A stretch of 63,895 bases of DNA from Triparma columacea (GCA_030267965.1 BRYA01000984.1:1-63895), one strand, 5' to 3'; positions 19,887 through 32,372 are shown, numbered from the stretch's first letter. Notes: a model not told the origin generated them from the letters alone. Numbers and translations: made by a program.

Positions 19887-20588
19887 TTAACGCCCCCCCA
19901 CCACCTTAACCCTCCTCGATGCAATCCAGGCTATTCCAGCCCCTACAGTAACAAGGACGGCAGTCTTAAGCCATGTGGGTGTGCACTTTATTCCCATAAC
20001 AACCTTGTTGTTCATCCCCATCCACCTGACTACCTCCTTTACCAGCTTCTCCTCCTCCTCAGGGTTGTCCCTCACGAGTTCGTCGAACGCCTTCCTGAAC
20101 CTCCCCCTCGCCTTCATCATGTCCTCGTCAACATCGAAAAGCACGTGACCACAGCCTCTCAAAGCTGGAACCTTCTTGACCCTCTTCTGGGTAGAGCGCC
20201 CGCCGCCGATCACCAGGGCGCCGTAGAGGATGAAGAGGGCACTGCAGAGGCTAGAGTCGGAAGAAGACTTGAGCTGGGAGGCGTAATCTAACGTTACGGG
20301 GAGGTAGAGGTCCTGTAGCTTGGCAGACCAGGAAGGACCAAGTAAGTCGGACAGGTCGGAAGCGTAACCTGGAGCGAGGGGCTTTAGGGCTAGGTCCTCC
20401 TTTAACTTCCTGAACATTGGTCCCTCCCCCTTTAGTTCGCCTGACTCCAGGAGGAGGGTGAGGAGGTAAAACTGAGCAATGGCCCCAGCGTAAAGAGTGG
20501 GGGAGGTAAAGATTAATGGAAGCTTCAAGAATCCTATCATGTTACCACGGGAGTGGCGGGAGCGGATAGAAGACATCATTGCGTCCAT
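19887..20588 (-). CDS. Heme-oxygenase-like, tail-anchored protein (233 aa)
   Basis: Single exon from ATG 20588. The N-terminus, IRSRHSRGNMIGFLKLPLIF, aligns with the proximal-histidine region of heme oxygenases (H-T-R-x-E-x-x-x-F-M/L). The central ALFILYGALVIGGG matches the distal-helix glycine stretch (YLGDLSGGQ in mammals). A C-terminal hydrophobic helix (TAVLVTVGAGIAWIASRR) would anchor it in the ER or an organelle membrane, as in animal HO-1. If active it would cleave heme to biliverdin, CO and iron. The acidic surface following the proximal site differs from classical enzymes, so a non-enzymatic relative is possible. It ends 41 bp from the convergent GT60 gene. Confidence 0.62.
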   Translation of the reverse strand: MDAMMSSIRSRHSRGNMIGFLKLPLIFTSPTLYAGAIAQFYLLTLLLESGELKGEGPMFRKLKEDLALKPLAPGYASDLSDLLGPSWSAKLQDLYLPVTLDYASQLKSSSDSSLCSALFILYGALVIGGGRSTQKRVKKVPALRGCGHVLFDVDEDMMKARGRFRKAFDELVRDNPEEEEKLVKEVVRWMGMNNKVVMGIKCTPTWLKTAVLVTVGAGIAWIASRRVKVVGGR

Positions 20589-20810
20589 GATGAGAATGGA
20601 AGACAGAATAAAGCGACTCGCAGAGAAGGCAAACTTCTTTTCACTGAACTAGTTGTATGAACAAAAAAAACGATGTCTTGACGTCAATTAGTTTTTTAAG
20701 GAGCCACACGATGAGTTTTCAACTGAGAACGCCTATTATATAGCCTTAAATTTGACAAGAAAAATTGGGCCCCCCAGCCAAAAACCAAAAAACAGGCCAC
20801 CACCCCCAAA
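20589..20810. promoter_or_regulatory. Divergent promoter, HO-like and XMAP215-like genes
   Basis: 222 bp between two ATGs facing outward. It contains TATATAG near 20738-20744 and a poly-A run at 20661-20667. Bidirectional use is inferred from orientation; no element was tested. Confidence 0.45.
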
Positions 20811-23800
20811 ATGTCGACTCCAACAAAATCACCGTCGTCGCCACTCAACAACAGCACGGCATCCGATGAGTTTGTTGACGCTGAGGAGTTTTCTTCCCCC
20901 GCAACTAAGTTAGCATCCTCACCTGCTGATCAACCAACAAACACTTCACCCATCCCGATTGAATTGGCTACTTCTCCTACTCAAATACGAATGGAAGAGA
21001 CTGAATCCACAACTCCACTGTCTAAAACACCATCTCGGGCCTCACCTTCATCTTCTTTACCTCCCTCATCGTCCCCTTCCAATGAAAATTCAAATGTACC
21101 TCCCATCGATCCCAACGACCTCCCGCAGACTTCTTCCCCCCCTCTACCGACCCACAAGTCCGCCCCACCCTCCGCCCCCTTGACCTCTTCGCCACCCTTG
21201 GGTGTCCACAAATCAACATTCTCCGGCGACCGTGGAGGTGATGCCAACGATGCAGAGTTGCTCGCCTTGCTCAAGGGCATTTCTTCAGGTTCGTCAGGCC
21301 AACCCGCCGAGCCTGGGCCCGCCCCCGCAGCCGATGGACGGCCCAAGGACGAAGAACCCAAGCCAGAGGCCGCTGCGGAACCTTCGACCGCTGCAAAGAC
21401 ACAGGAATTACCTACCCCTGATCCTGCCCCGACCCCTGATCCCACTCCTACCCCAGCTGCTGCTGACCCCTCCGCCGCGGCTGCTGCCCCCGCCGCCGCA
21501 GCTACCGCCCCCGTCACCGACAAGCCCACCTCTAAAAATTGGAAGGAGCGGAAGCAGGTGAGGATGCTGCCCCTTCTCACTCCACCCTTCTCACCCCACC
21601 CTTCTCACTCCACTGAAAACACTTCTAAACCCACTAACCCCTCTCTCCCGACTTCACTCCCCACAGTCCTACGAGCACCTCACCGCCTCCCTCCCTTCCT
21701 CTCCCCCCTCCCTTGATTCCTCCCTTGCCAGTTACCTCTCCGACTCCAACGCTGCCGCCTTGGATGCCGCACTGGACCTCGCTATAGCGTACTGCTCCTC
21801 CTCCCCCTCAATACGCTCCGCCCCCCCGGCCCTCCTCACCAGCATCACCGAGGCCCTCGCCAAGACGCCGTTCAACTCCTCCCGCCCCACGACGTCCGCA
21901 AAATCGAGGGACCTACCAACGGCCCTCATTGCCAACTGCAACGACTCCGCAAACTTCAAGACGGTCGTCTCGTCCTTACTGACCTCCGGTGTTGAAGCAA
22001 AGAAGCCGAAAATAGTTATGAACTGCTTTGAGGCAGTAGTAGACGCCTGCGTAAACTTCGGTGCCCGGCACATGCCCCTCCCAATGTTCCTGTCCGTCGC
22101 TCCCAAAATCGTGACTCACGCAGACGGGAGAATTCGCGACCACGGCATATCCATCCTCGCCGAGATCTGCCGCGCCTTTAAATCCAAAGACATCGCCTCC
22201 GACATAATTTCCTCCCTCAAGCCCTCGCAGGTGAACCAGCTCGACGCGATGCTCGAGTCGAAGCCCAACTCTTCCTCCCCCAAGTGCCCCACCCCCTGCT
22301 GGGCGACGGATGCTTCCTCTCTCTCCTCTCCCCCCCCAACGGCAGAAGAGGTTATGAAGGAGCTCGAAGAACAAAAGGCAGAAAAGGAAAAGAACGAAAT
22401 GCGCGACCGCGAACCAACCGACCTCCTGGCAAACCTCGAAAAGACAGAGTACAAGAACAAGGTGAAGCTCCCGAAGTGGAGCGAGAAGGTGAGGTGGATA
22501 TTCACACGCCCGCACGCACGCTGCAATTATTAACTACTTACGCAACCCCCACCCCTTCTCAGGTCGCCGCTCTCAACATCCTCCTCGCTGCCGCCGGTCC
22601 CTCCCCCTACAAGCTCGTTCGTTCCGAGTACAAGGAGCTCGTTGTTGAGCTGAAGAAGCTGCTCTCGCACTCCCACTTCTCCGTCGTCAACCACGCCCTC
22701 AAGGCCCTAGAAGCCCTCTTCTCGGGCGTCGGCGCGTCCCTCTACCCCCACGCCCGCCCCCTCATCAAGGTGATCCTCGACAAGGCAAAGGACAAGAAGC
22801 TAACCTCCTACTGCGCCAGGGCCTTAGACACAATCTTCGGTAACGTGGTGGGATTTGCGGACCTTGTGGAGGAGGCCAAGAACGCCAAGGAGAGCAAAAA
22901 TAACATCACGAGAATCACGTGCTGGCAGTGGGTCGCCAAGTCAGGTGAGAACTTTGACTGCAAAAAGTAACGAACACGACGCGCTCGCATAACGCTCAAG
23001 GATTGCTCATCCCCATCTCTCGCCTTGCTGCCCCCCCACAGTCACGCTCGCGCACACTCCCGATGCCGACACTCCCAAGTCCACCCTCAAAGTCGACGAT
23101 GCCGCCTCCCTCTCCTCCCTCTGCGTCTCCACGCTCTCCTCCGAGCCCGACTCCGAGATCAAGAAGACCGTCCTCTCGGTCCTCGCGTCCCTCCTATCCT
23201 TCCCCAACGAAGACATCACCAAGAAATGCAAGGTCGCGGTGAAGAAACTAGAGAGCGAGAACCCAAGGGCTTACGCGGCGCTCATGAACCCGCCGAAGAC
23301 GAAGAAGACCGCCCCGGCCTCCGCGCTACCGCCACCGCCACCGCCTCAAAAGTGCAACAGCGCCGCTGCCAAACCACCACCACCACCACCACCACCACCC
23401 CAGGCCCCCTCGAAAGAGAGCAAGACAGTCAATCCCCCCCCTGCGTCTTCTGGGCCTGAGGGATCCTTTGAGGACGCTTCTAAAACCCTCTCCACCCTCT
23501 CTATCCCTAACTTCGACACCCCAGATGCAGAGGATTCTATCCTCGCCTCCATCTCGTCGTCGTCCTGGCAGCAAAAGAAGGCCGCAATCGAGTCCCTGGC
23601 GAGCTTCGTCAAGAACAACCCCTCGCACGACCCCGGCCTCCACGCCTCCAGCTACATGGCGTTCGTGAAGAACTTCACTAGAAACTTCAAGGACTCAAAC
23701 TTCAACGTGATGATGGCAGTCCACTCCCTCTTCTCCGCCCTCCTCTCACACCACGGACCTTCGAACCCACCCTCCCAAGAAGTTCTTAAGTTGGCCACCT

Positions 23801-26800
23801 CCGTAGCCGCTGAGAAATTGGCCGACAAGAAGCTCGCCGAGTCCTGCGCGTCCCTCCTAACCACGACCCTCAAGACGATGGACAAGAAGTCAATGAAGGT
23901 CCCCCTGACCTACTTCGCCTCAACTCTAGCCAAAATCAAGTCCCCCACCACGCATCTGGCCGCGGTCAACTTCCTAGCAGACTATGCATCCACGAACGGC
24001 GCCAAGTCTGTTGGTTCTGAGGGTGTCAAGGTCGTTTGCTCCATAATTGTCACGTACGCTGCCTCCTCCAACCCCAAGGTCAAGGCCGCAACCGTCTCCC
24101 TTACGGGGGAGTACCACCGCCAAATCGGCCCCGCCTTCAAGAGCGGCCTCCTCCCTCTCGCCAAGGCTCCAGCGATGGCGACGCTCTTCGCTGAGGCATT
24201 CGAAAAGTTCCCCCACGATGCGACCGCAGCCAAGGCCTTTTCGTCGCCAGAGGACGCTAACGACGTTGACGACTCGTTCGAAGTTCCTAGGGTCGACCTA
24301 GCTGCTAACCTGGAGAAGAACATACTGAGCAAGCTTTCCACTACGGAGGGAAAGAATTCGTGGAAGCAGCGCAAGCAGGCTCTAGAGGAAGTTCAAGCTG
24401 CGGTGAAAAAGGCGGATTTCATGATCGAAGCGAATCCTTTCCTCCACGAACTTCTCCGCGGCCTCAGGGAGCGCATGAATGACTCCCAATCCAACCTGAA
24501 ACCGCTCGCGGTTTCTCTTATTGCCGACTGCGTCTTCTCCCTCGACCGAGCGTCGGCTGCCAAGTACTTCAAGGTTGGTTCCGGGTCGATGCTGTCGGCT
24601 GCTATGACTGACAACAAGAAGCCCATGCGCGACGCCGCATTTGCCGCCCTCGACAAGTGCACGAAGGTCAACCAAAGCTCGGACGTCAACGTCGCCGTCG
24701 TCCAGAACCTCCTCCCTCCCCTGATCGCTTCCCTCAAGGACGATGCAAAGAAGGGCGGCGTCGGACTCGCGGATGCCCTGGAGTTCATCCAGGAGAGGTC
24801 GGAACACTTTGCGAAATTCAACCCAAGCACGTCCAACACAAAGGCCCAACAGGTCGAGCACCACCTCACCGCCGAGCTGCTCCTTTGCATGACCTCGGCC
24901 AAGTCAGACGTGAGGTCGGCCGCCGAGAAGCTGCTCCGGACATTTATCGAGGGGGAGGTGACCACGTCGGAGTCAATGTTTAGGGAACTTGGAAAGCTGA
25001 AGCCTGCCCAGCAGCGCGATGTTGGGACGCTTGTTTCCAAATTCGCCAAGAGCGGCTCCTCTAATTCCTCCTTCTCCTCCAAAACTGTGCCTGTCGAGTC
25101 CAAGTCGAAGGCGACTAGGAGGCCGTCCAACCCTTCCCCCGTCAAAAAGTCAAGACCCACCGGCGCTGGGTCGTCCAAGGCAGCAGCACCTGCCCCCGCG
25201 AGCTCCGACGAGCCCGTCCAGTCCGGATCCTCCCACCCTTTCTTCGGCGGCGCGCACGTCACGTCCTTCGTCGGCAAGGAACAGCGCGTGTCTTCTCTCT
25301 ACCGCAAGAAGGAGAACTGGCCCGACTTTCCCGAGCTCCCTGACGACTTGCTCTTCTCGACCACCTTCAAGAAGAACTGGAGCCCATTCCTTTCTCCCTC
25401 CGCCGCCTCAGCCTTCTTTCCGGCCTCAGGCATGAAGAAGCAGGATGCGTCAATCTCAGGCTGCAACGTCATTTGCTCGGCCATCGATTATGAGGTTTCC
25501 AATTCCCTCGTCACCTCCCACATTGTCGATCAGCTCGATCTCATCCTCAAGTTCATGGCTTGCGCCTTCTGCTCCAAGGAGAACTCCTCCGGTCTTGAAT
25601 CGCTGACTTCGACTTGCACCAAGCTCCTAGATTTCGTTACTAATAGGGGTTACGAGTTCCACGACGTTGAGGCTCGTTGTATCATTCCGATCATAGTGGA
25701 GAAGGCAGCGGTTGCCAAGGGTCGCTTCGTCGACCGCTTCTCCTCTATTCTCGCCAAGTTTGAGTCTGTCGTTCAGCCCAAGGTGATGGGAGGCATGTGC
25801 ATTAGCGTTGTCGACTTTAGCAAGAACCAAAAGGCCAGGGCTGGAGCCCTCGCTCAGCTCAAGCTCTGCGTCGACAAGTGTGGCATCCAAAGCGTCGGCA
25901 AGAAGGGGCTCGTGACCGTCGCAAAGGCCCTCGATGATAGCGGAACGGACGTCCGCTCTTCAGCCCTCTCTATCATTGAATCGATTGTGATTAAGCACGG
26001 CTACGACAACGCCAAGCTGGCCAGGCTTCTGGGGAGCAACTTGAGTGCAAGGGGGAAGAGCCTTGTTGTGGAGAGGGTCAAAAGACTTGATGCCGACGGG
26101 GCCTTGGATAGCAGCTCGGCTGCTGAGTCTGGTTCGGGTTCCAATACGACGACACCGCGGAGGAGGAAGCCCTCGGCCGCTGCTGCCCATCCCTCGTCGA
26201 GCGCTAAGAAGAGAGGGAGCCTTGACCTCAAGATTGGCAAACAGTCGATGCTGTCGTCCCCCCTCATGGACTCCTCCATAAACTTTGACACAATCGACGA
26301 GTCCGATGGTGGACCATTCAAGTTCATGAACGTAGTAAAGACGAGCGTTGCGCTCACTCCGACGAGGCGCAAGAGTGACATTGGTTTGGAGCATTCTAAC
26401 AACGACGCCTCAGAGGCAGCGGAAGTCCGTCTTGCGCCGTCTTCACCGGCTGCAGTTGCCTCCCAGGATTCTACTTCTGGCGGGGCGGCGTCACTACGTG
26501 CTCGCCTGGCGGCAATCCGTAGAAAGACATCGGAGGGTTCCTCAGCGAGCACTGAGGCGGTCGACAAGACTGAGGCTGCCATTGCTGACGCCACGGCGTC
26601 GGTTGCGGAAGTTGTTTCCAAGGCTGCTGATGAGGGCAAGGCGCAGGATGAGAAGACCGAGGATGACGTTGAGAAAATGAGGGTATACAACCTCGAGGAC
26701 TGCAGGAACAACATTGAGAAGGTCGTCGAGAACCCCGTGAATCTCAATGAGAGCAACGCCGACTTCATAAGCGCAAAGGACGCATTAAAAGTGATACACA

Positions 26801-28435
26801 CATCGTTCACCCAGCATGCGTCGCCTGTCTTCAAGCCCGTTCACGACAGTTTCTTCTCGTCCCTAGACGCCAACCTGGGCCTTCTCTCCAAGTCCTTTGA
26901 GGTTGGACTCACGTCTTGCGACGAGGTCTGCACTTCCTTCGTCTCCATTGCCCTTGCCTCGCTGATGCACGTGTTTAGGAGCCCACACTTCAAGAAGGTC
27001 GAAGTGGCCACCTTGCAGGGCCTCCTCATGCTCTGCTGCAGGGCACTGCTCCATGACAGACTGAACGAAGTTGCTGAGGGGGTGAAGGCCGGCTTGAGTG
27101 AAGAGAAGCAGCAGCAACTCGTGAAAGCTATCAACAAGCTCACGATCCAGTGCGCCGTGGCTTCCACCAGAACAACGTCTATCCCTGCGCTTTTCTCTTT
27201 GCATCTGAGCCTTGGAGCTGCCGACGTGAAGCTGAAGAAGATTGTGGCCAAGCTCGTTGCGAGGGTGATTAGGGCGGAGAGTTCCGGTTCCACTGGGAAG
27301 AAGTCCTTCGGCTTGCTAGATACCTCTCCCGGTTGCGATATCGAAGCTGTAATCTGCTGCCTCGAGGACTTCCTAACCTCCAGCGATGGGAACGATGAAT
27401 CCAAGAAACTCGGGAAGGGACTCCTTCTCGGCATCGTCGGCGAGGGTGCCGTTCGCAGCGAGAGGGAGGCTAAGCTAAGGAAGATAATGCGCGAAGACTT
27501 GGAGTTCGATGGGGATACACTGAGCGTGAAGCTTTTGGAGGAGTGTGTGGCTGTCAAGGAAGACGGCGGGGAGGTCGTTGTGACGGAGATGTTTCCCGTT
27601 TTGACGCCAGCGAAGAAGGTGACAATTGCACCCACCCCGACCTCTGAGGTCAAGGGAGAAGCAGTTGTAGTGGCGGCCGAGGACGGTGATTTCTCGACGC
27701 CCACCGAGGGTGTTGGAACGGGGGCGGGAGGGAGCCTTTACATGAAAACCCCAGCCCTCTCCTCGATTGTCATGACTCCTGGAGTGATCATGAATGAGGC
27801 GGAGCACACTTCCGTCGGAGAGAAGAATGGGGTAGAGGGAGAAGGGAAGGACGCTATGCTCGCAAACCTGGTCGCGGAAATTGGTTCGACGACATCCGCA
27901 GGAGAAAAGACGTCAGCGGTCGCTGCCCTCAAGAAGCACTGCGAAGAGGCAGGGATTGGCAAGGACAAGCTAGCAGATGCGTTGGAGAGGTGAGGCGTTT
28001 TGCGAGCCGTGAAGGGGGGCTGCTTTGTGTCGGTTGGGGTTGCTGTGCTCCAAAAATCTCCTCACCCAGTCTTTTTGCTGTTTCGCTCATCGCAGCTTTG
28101 GGGTCTCGGAACCCTTCAAGATCTTTTGCATGGATTCCATCTGGGCCGTGGAGGAGAGCAAGGAAAACGCCAACTCAAACATGGGCGGGGATGCCAAGGG
28201 AGACTCCGTTAGGGACAAGCTGTCGTACTTCAGGAGTAAGCTAGGTAGGAACTCTGGGAGTGGAGGAACGACCGGGAGCAAGATCAAAAACGACAAGGTT
28301 GAGACCGCGGTGCAGGGGGGGGATCAACTGCAGAATACGCAAGTGCAAGTCGTTGAGAAGGCAAAGGGCGTCTTGTCTCTCAAGGAGCGGCTGGCGGCGG
28401 TAAAACGCAGGTCGTCACAAGCTGGAGGGAGTTGA
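20811..28435 (+). CDS. XMAP215/Dis1/CKAP5 microtubule polymerase, multi-TOG (2412 aa)
   Basis: Exons 20811-21557, 21667-22488, 22563-22944, 23042-27989 and 28096-28435; phases 0, 0, 1 and 2 all match. The first 240 residues are a Ser/Pro/Ala-rich disordered leader, not usual for the family, where TOG1 is near the N-terminus. TOG-type HEAT arrays follow. Marker starts are KNWKERKQSYEHLTASL (about 241), LPKWSEKVAALNILLAA (about 515), SSSWQQKKAAIESLASFV (about 821) and NSWKQRKQALEEVQAAV (about 1090). A further helical array starts near LPDDLLFSTTFKKNW (about 1415). Linkers are basic and Ser/Pro-rich, including a nine-proline run near residue 762. The C-terminal third has a helical region and a small last exon ending VLSLKERLAAVKRRSS. 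The family binds tubulin through TOG domains and speeds microtubule plus-end growth. Confidence 0.93.
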
Positions 28436-28477
28436 AGAAAGGAAGGTTGACAAACAAATTTAGTTTTCGATTACAAA

Positions 28478-30432
28478 CTATATAAATGTCCACGTCTTCA
28501 TCTCCTCCTCCAAAAGTTTGCACGGTTCATCCTTCATTCCTATCCCTTTGCAGTGGTACCTCGCCACCTCCTCAACGTCGTCTGTCCTCTTCAGTACAAT
28601 GTAGTAAACCTCGCCGTCGTATTCTATCTCCTCATGCACGTCGTCTTTAACGCGCACCACCTCAGTCGCGAACCCTACGCCGCCCTGCCTCTCGCAGCTG
28701 CGCTCCATGGTCTCTATGAGCAGCTCCTTCACCTCCCTCCCAAGAGTCCCTACGACCTTTTCACGTTCGAAGGTCTCGACCTCCTCGTAAGCTACTTTAT
28801 CGCTCGTGCAATCGACCGTCAAGAGGTGGTGCCCGTGACTTTCCTCTGATCCCTCCACCTGCCATATCATAAAGTCCATGGTGAAATCTTTGTCAAGGTC
28901 AATTTGCGCCTTGAGGATATCCTGGTCAAGTTCGTACTCCTCCGCCTCACTCAGAGGCTTAAGGAAGAACTCCTCTATCCACTCACAATCTGATCCGGCT
29001 CCCCCCAAGCATTCCCTGACCGCTATGGGTAGTCCCCCCCCCTCCCATCTCGTGACGTTTAACCAGCTATCTTGTGCCCCTAGATTGAAATAAAGTTTCC
29101 CCCCCCTTGCGAACCTGCTCATTTTATCCTCGTCCGAAAAAACCTCGCTGTCCCTGAACTTCTTGTGCTCGCAGCACGTGTGTTTAACCTTCCTCACAAG
29201 TTCCTTTGGTCCCCCGAACGCCGATAGGTGCCAGCCTGCGTCCTTCTCTATGCAGGGGAGTGACGAGGCTGGGTAGGAGGAAGAGCGGAGCCAGCGGCGT
29301 AGCTCCGTTGGTGTAGAGAGTTGAAGAGTTTCAAGAGTCGCCGCGTAAGCTCCCTAGGGGTGGGAGGGAGGGGCGGTGGGGGGGGGCGGGGGGGGGGGGG
29401 CGGGGGGGGGGGNNNNNNNNNNNNNNNNNNNNNNNNNNNNNNNNNNNNNNNNNNNNNCCCGTCTCCCACTAGCCAGTCCAGCGAGTACGTGTGCCAAGTA
29501 AGTAGCATTTGAACGGTCTTACACCCCCCCCCCCCCTTAGTTAGCTTCCAAACAATGCCCTCGACAGTTTCCCTTCTTGGGAACTCGTCTGAATCACCCC
29601 CGAATACAACGACCTCCCCCCCCTCCTTCATCCCCCCTATCTCCTCCAAGTATACCTCCACAGCCTTGGTAGTAGCGTCTCTTTGTATAGCCTCCCTAAC
29701 CCCCGCTCCCACCTCCTCTTCAAGTTCCAAGGTCGCCGTGAGGTCAACAGTCGTTACCCTTACCTTATCCCCGTACCCCCACCAGTCCCCGTGCTGGTCT
29801 AACTTGTGTTGCGAGTGGTTTAACTCTGACCCGTCGTGCGCGTGAGTGGCGATTAGTATAATGAACACGTCTACGACTGGGTAAAGCTCTGACAGACGTA
29901 CTCTAAGGACACTTGAGGACGAGGGTAGGTATGTGAACGTGTCTAATACGGTAACGGAGCTCTTTCTGGGGGGGAGGTTTGAGGGAGGTGGTTTTACGGG
30001 TACGCGGACTATAGGAGAGACTTGTTGGATGGTGTCATACTCATATATGAACGCCTGCATTTCCAGTGTTGACGTTGTATCGTCCGGTAACTCGTCCAGC
30101 GTTACCATGTCAACGAACCTGCCACGCTCTATCGTGCCACCCCTCTGTAGTTCGCTCTCCCACCCGTGCCTTTTTAGGGGGGAGCACTTCGTAGACTTCA
30201 TGTTAGAGCTTGTGTTCATGCAGAGGAGGGGGGGGGAGGTGGGGAGGGTGTCGTATGTGTGTGGGGTTGTGTACTCGAAGATAACGTAGAATGATTTTGA
30301 GGTTATTACGGGGGGGGCGTGGAGTGTTAGGGTGTATTGTTGCGAGGAGGTGAGAGAGGAAGAGAGGAGAAAGAGGAAATTGAGAAGGGGAATGAGACGG
30401 GAGAAGTACGGGGGGGGGGTAGGAGGGGACAT
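28478..30432 (-). CDS. GT17-family beta-1,4-GlcNAc-transferase-like, split by an assembly gap
   Basis: First exon from ATG 30432 to at least 29458, last exon 29353-28478; the intron contains the run of Ns. A signal anchor (LIPLLNFLFLLSSSL) is followed by a luminal domain. Conserved GT17 marks are LRVRLSELYPVVDVFIILIA, THAHDGSE, an AIQRDA element, VVVFGGDSDEFPRRET and TWHTYSLDWLVG. In the last exon, the segment DAGWHLSAFGGPKELVRKVK matches the family motif after the variable loop. Vertebrate MGAT3 of this family adds the bisecting GlcNAc to N-glycans. Protist members are of unknown acceptor. The frame between 29353 and 29197 is stop-free and in phase with the downstream frame, which fixes the acceptor at CCCTAG. 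An upstream TTG-start extension is ignored. Confidence 0.83.
29413..29457. other. Assembly gap (45 N) in a poly-G/C tract
   Basis: Forty-five Ns follow a run of G broken only by single C residues (about 29378-29412). The gap lies within the GT17 intron, so it probably hides a longer homopolymer and the splice donor. Confidence 0.95.
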
Positions 30433-30652
30433 GGAGAAGGTGAAAGAAGGTAGATGCGCAGAACGACCAAGAGCAAAAGCTACCAGCCAAGATGGTGGAA
30501 CCAAAATGCTGCTCAGCCTGGGCCCAAAATTGGACAAAACCTGAAATAGATTTAGTGACTTCTTCCGTGTCTCCCTGCCTGCAAAAAGGCATTCGTGTTA
30601 ATTGGGTGGGCCCCGTCAAAAAAAGTGTCCCAAAAGGTTTCTGCGTATAAAC

Positions 30653-32083
30653 CTAGTTCTTCTTAACGATTTGCACGACATCCTCATCACACAGAACATG
30701 ATTTTTCCCGCATCTCTGCGGTTGATGTTTCGCTGAGCTCCCCCAAACCCACGCGAAGTCAAAGCTGTCCATAAGCGTTCTATGTATCCTGTTAACAAAC
30801 GTTTCAACCGTAGGGTTCGTAGCGTGCAGGATAACAGGCTCGTCGTAATCGGGAGCTTGTCCTCTAGGTTTAGTGTATACTCTAAGCATCTCACAACGAC
30901 CCCATACTTCCTCCATGAGTTCCTCCAGGTTCCATTTATGTTGCGAGCTAATGGGTACGTAGTTGGGTAGCTCGTCTATGATGTCGAGTTCCTCGATGGT
31001 TAGCTGGTCGATTTTGTTCATCACGTACAGCACGGGCATGTACTTTCTGTTGCCCTCGATTACGTCGATGAACTGATCGACTGTTATGTCCTGGCGGAGG
31101 ATTACCTCACAGCAGGCTACACGGTACTCCTTCAGAACCATACGAGCGACCTCGGGACTTTGGGGGAGGAGTGGGGGGGGGGGGTTAGATGTGCATTCGC
31201 TTTGTGTGTATGTATCCTAACTTCCAACCGTTCCTTGCTGCTCATTTCTTCCTACTCAAATCAAGTTGTTGCCCCTTCCTTCGCCCTATTCCCACCCTCT
31301 CACCTCATCCCCTTTGTCTGTTTAGCAATCTCCTGATAACTAACCCCCCCACTATCCTTCGTAACGTACTTAACATTCGGTGGTTCCTGGTTGATCCTAA
31401 TCCCGAAGTTAAACAGCTCCTGCTCAATCAATTTCTTATGAGTAACAGGCTTGGCAGAGTCCAAAACAATCAAAATCATATTGCAAGTCCTAGCTGTGGA
31501 TATAACCTGACGGCCGCGACCTTTACCGTCGGCTGCACCCTCGATAATACCGGGTAGATCGAGAACCTGGATTCTAGCACCCTTGTAATTCATGGTACCG
31601 GGGATGCAAGTTAGCGTTGTGAACTCATATGCAGCTGCCTCGCTTGCTGTGCCTGTTAAGGTGGTTAGGAGGGTGGACTTTCCTACGGAGGGGAAGCCTA
31701 CGAGACCCACGCGGGTGTCCCCGGACTTGCTGACCTCGAAACCGCGGCCTGCGTCCTTGGAGCCGGCTGATTTTCCTCCGGGACCGTTGATTAGTTCTGA
31801 CTTTAATTTGGCTATCTTTGCTTTGAGTGTACCTGAGTGTATGTGATGTGTGTATGTGATGTGTTAGTGGTGTGTGTGGTGTTAGTGTTTGTTTGTTTGT
31901 GTGAATGTGTGTGTTAAATCAGAGTGCATTTTGTTATTGATTTCACGACGAGTTGTTGTTTGAGGTAATTTGTGAGGTGATTTGTGGGGTAGACTAACCT
32001 AAATGATAGTTGGTTGCTTTGTTCTTTTGTGTTCTGGCCATTTCGGCCTCAATTTTGTCGATTTGCGCTTGGATGTCTGCCAT
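30653..32083 (-). CDS. DRG1: DRG1, developmentally regulated GTP-binding protein (372 aa)
   Basis: Exons 32083-31999, 31832-31304 and 31157-30653, phases 1 and 2. The N-terminus [20 protein letters not shown] and [12 protein letters not shown] are diagnostic. The G domain shows the P-loop GFPSVGKST, the switch I region with [20 protein letters not shown] (G3) and NKID (G4), with the DRG insertion between. The C-terminal TGS region carries [11 protein letters not shown]. The length matches the family (about 367). DRG1 binds ribosomes and is stabilised by DFRP1. It is involved in translation and, in animals, microtubule dynamics. It is divergently paired with the beta-helix/TPR gene. Confidence 0.97.
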
Positions 32084-32372
32084 TTTAAACACAACAAAGA
32101 ATTAATGTGGGAAGAAGGAGCTTGGTCTACCCCAGGTAGGCTTTTGGGGAAAGTAGGGAAATTTTGACCAGATTATAGGGAAAAACTACTTTTTTTTTCC
32201 GCTCTACCTACTTTCTACGTAGCTTGTACGGGGGTTGTACGGGGAAAAGTAGGGAAACCCTATAAAAAAAAAACTTCCTCCCTACTTTCCCCTTATGCCT
32301 GCTTGGTCTCAGAGCTTCGAGGGAGTTCTCGGAAGCAGTCCCATTTATTTTGCTTTTGTGTGATTCCTAAAA
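32084..32372. promoter_or_regulatory. Divergent promoter of DRG1 and the beta-helix/TPR gene, with GTAGGG repeats
   Basis: Contains a perfect 14-base inverted repeat, GGGGAAAGTAGGGA at 32146-32159 and its complement at 32279-32292, plus a third near-copy at 32241-32257 (GGGGAAAAGTAGGGAAA). Poly-T and poly-A runs flank the centre. A shared bidirectional regulatory element is inferred. Confidence 0.5.

Noticed and set aside
20981..21580. 199-codon minus frame rich in Gly and Ala
   Set aside because: Antisense of the Pro/Ala-rich first exon of the XMAP215-like gene.
26841..27704. 287-codon minus frame
   Set aside because: Antisense of XMAP215 coding sequence; codon bias makes the opposite strand open.
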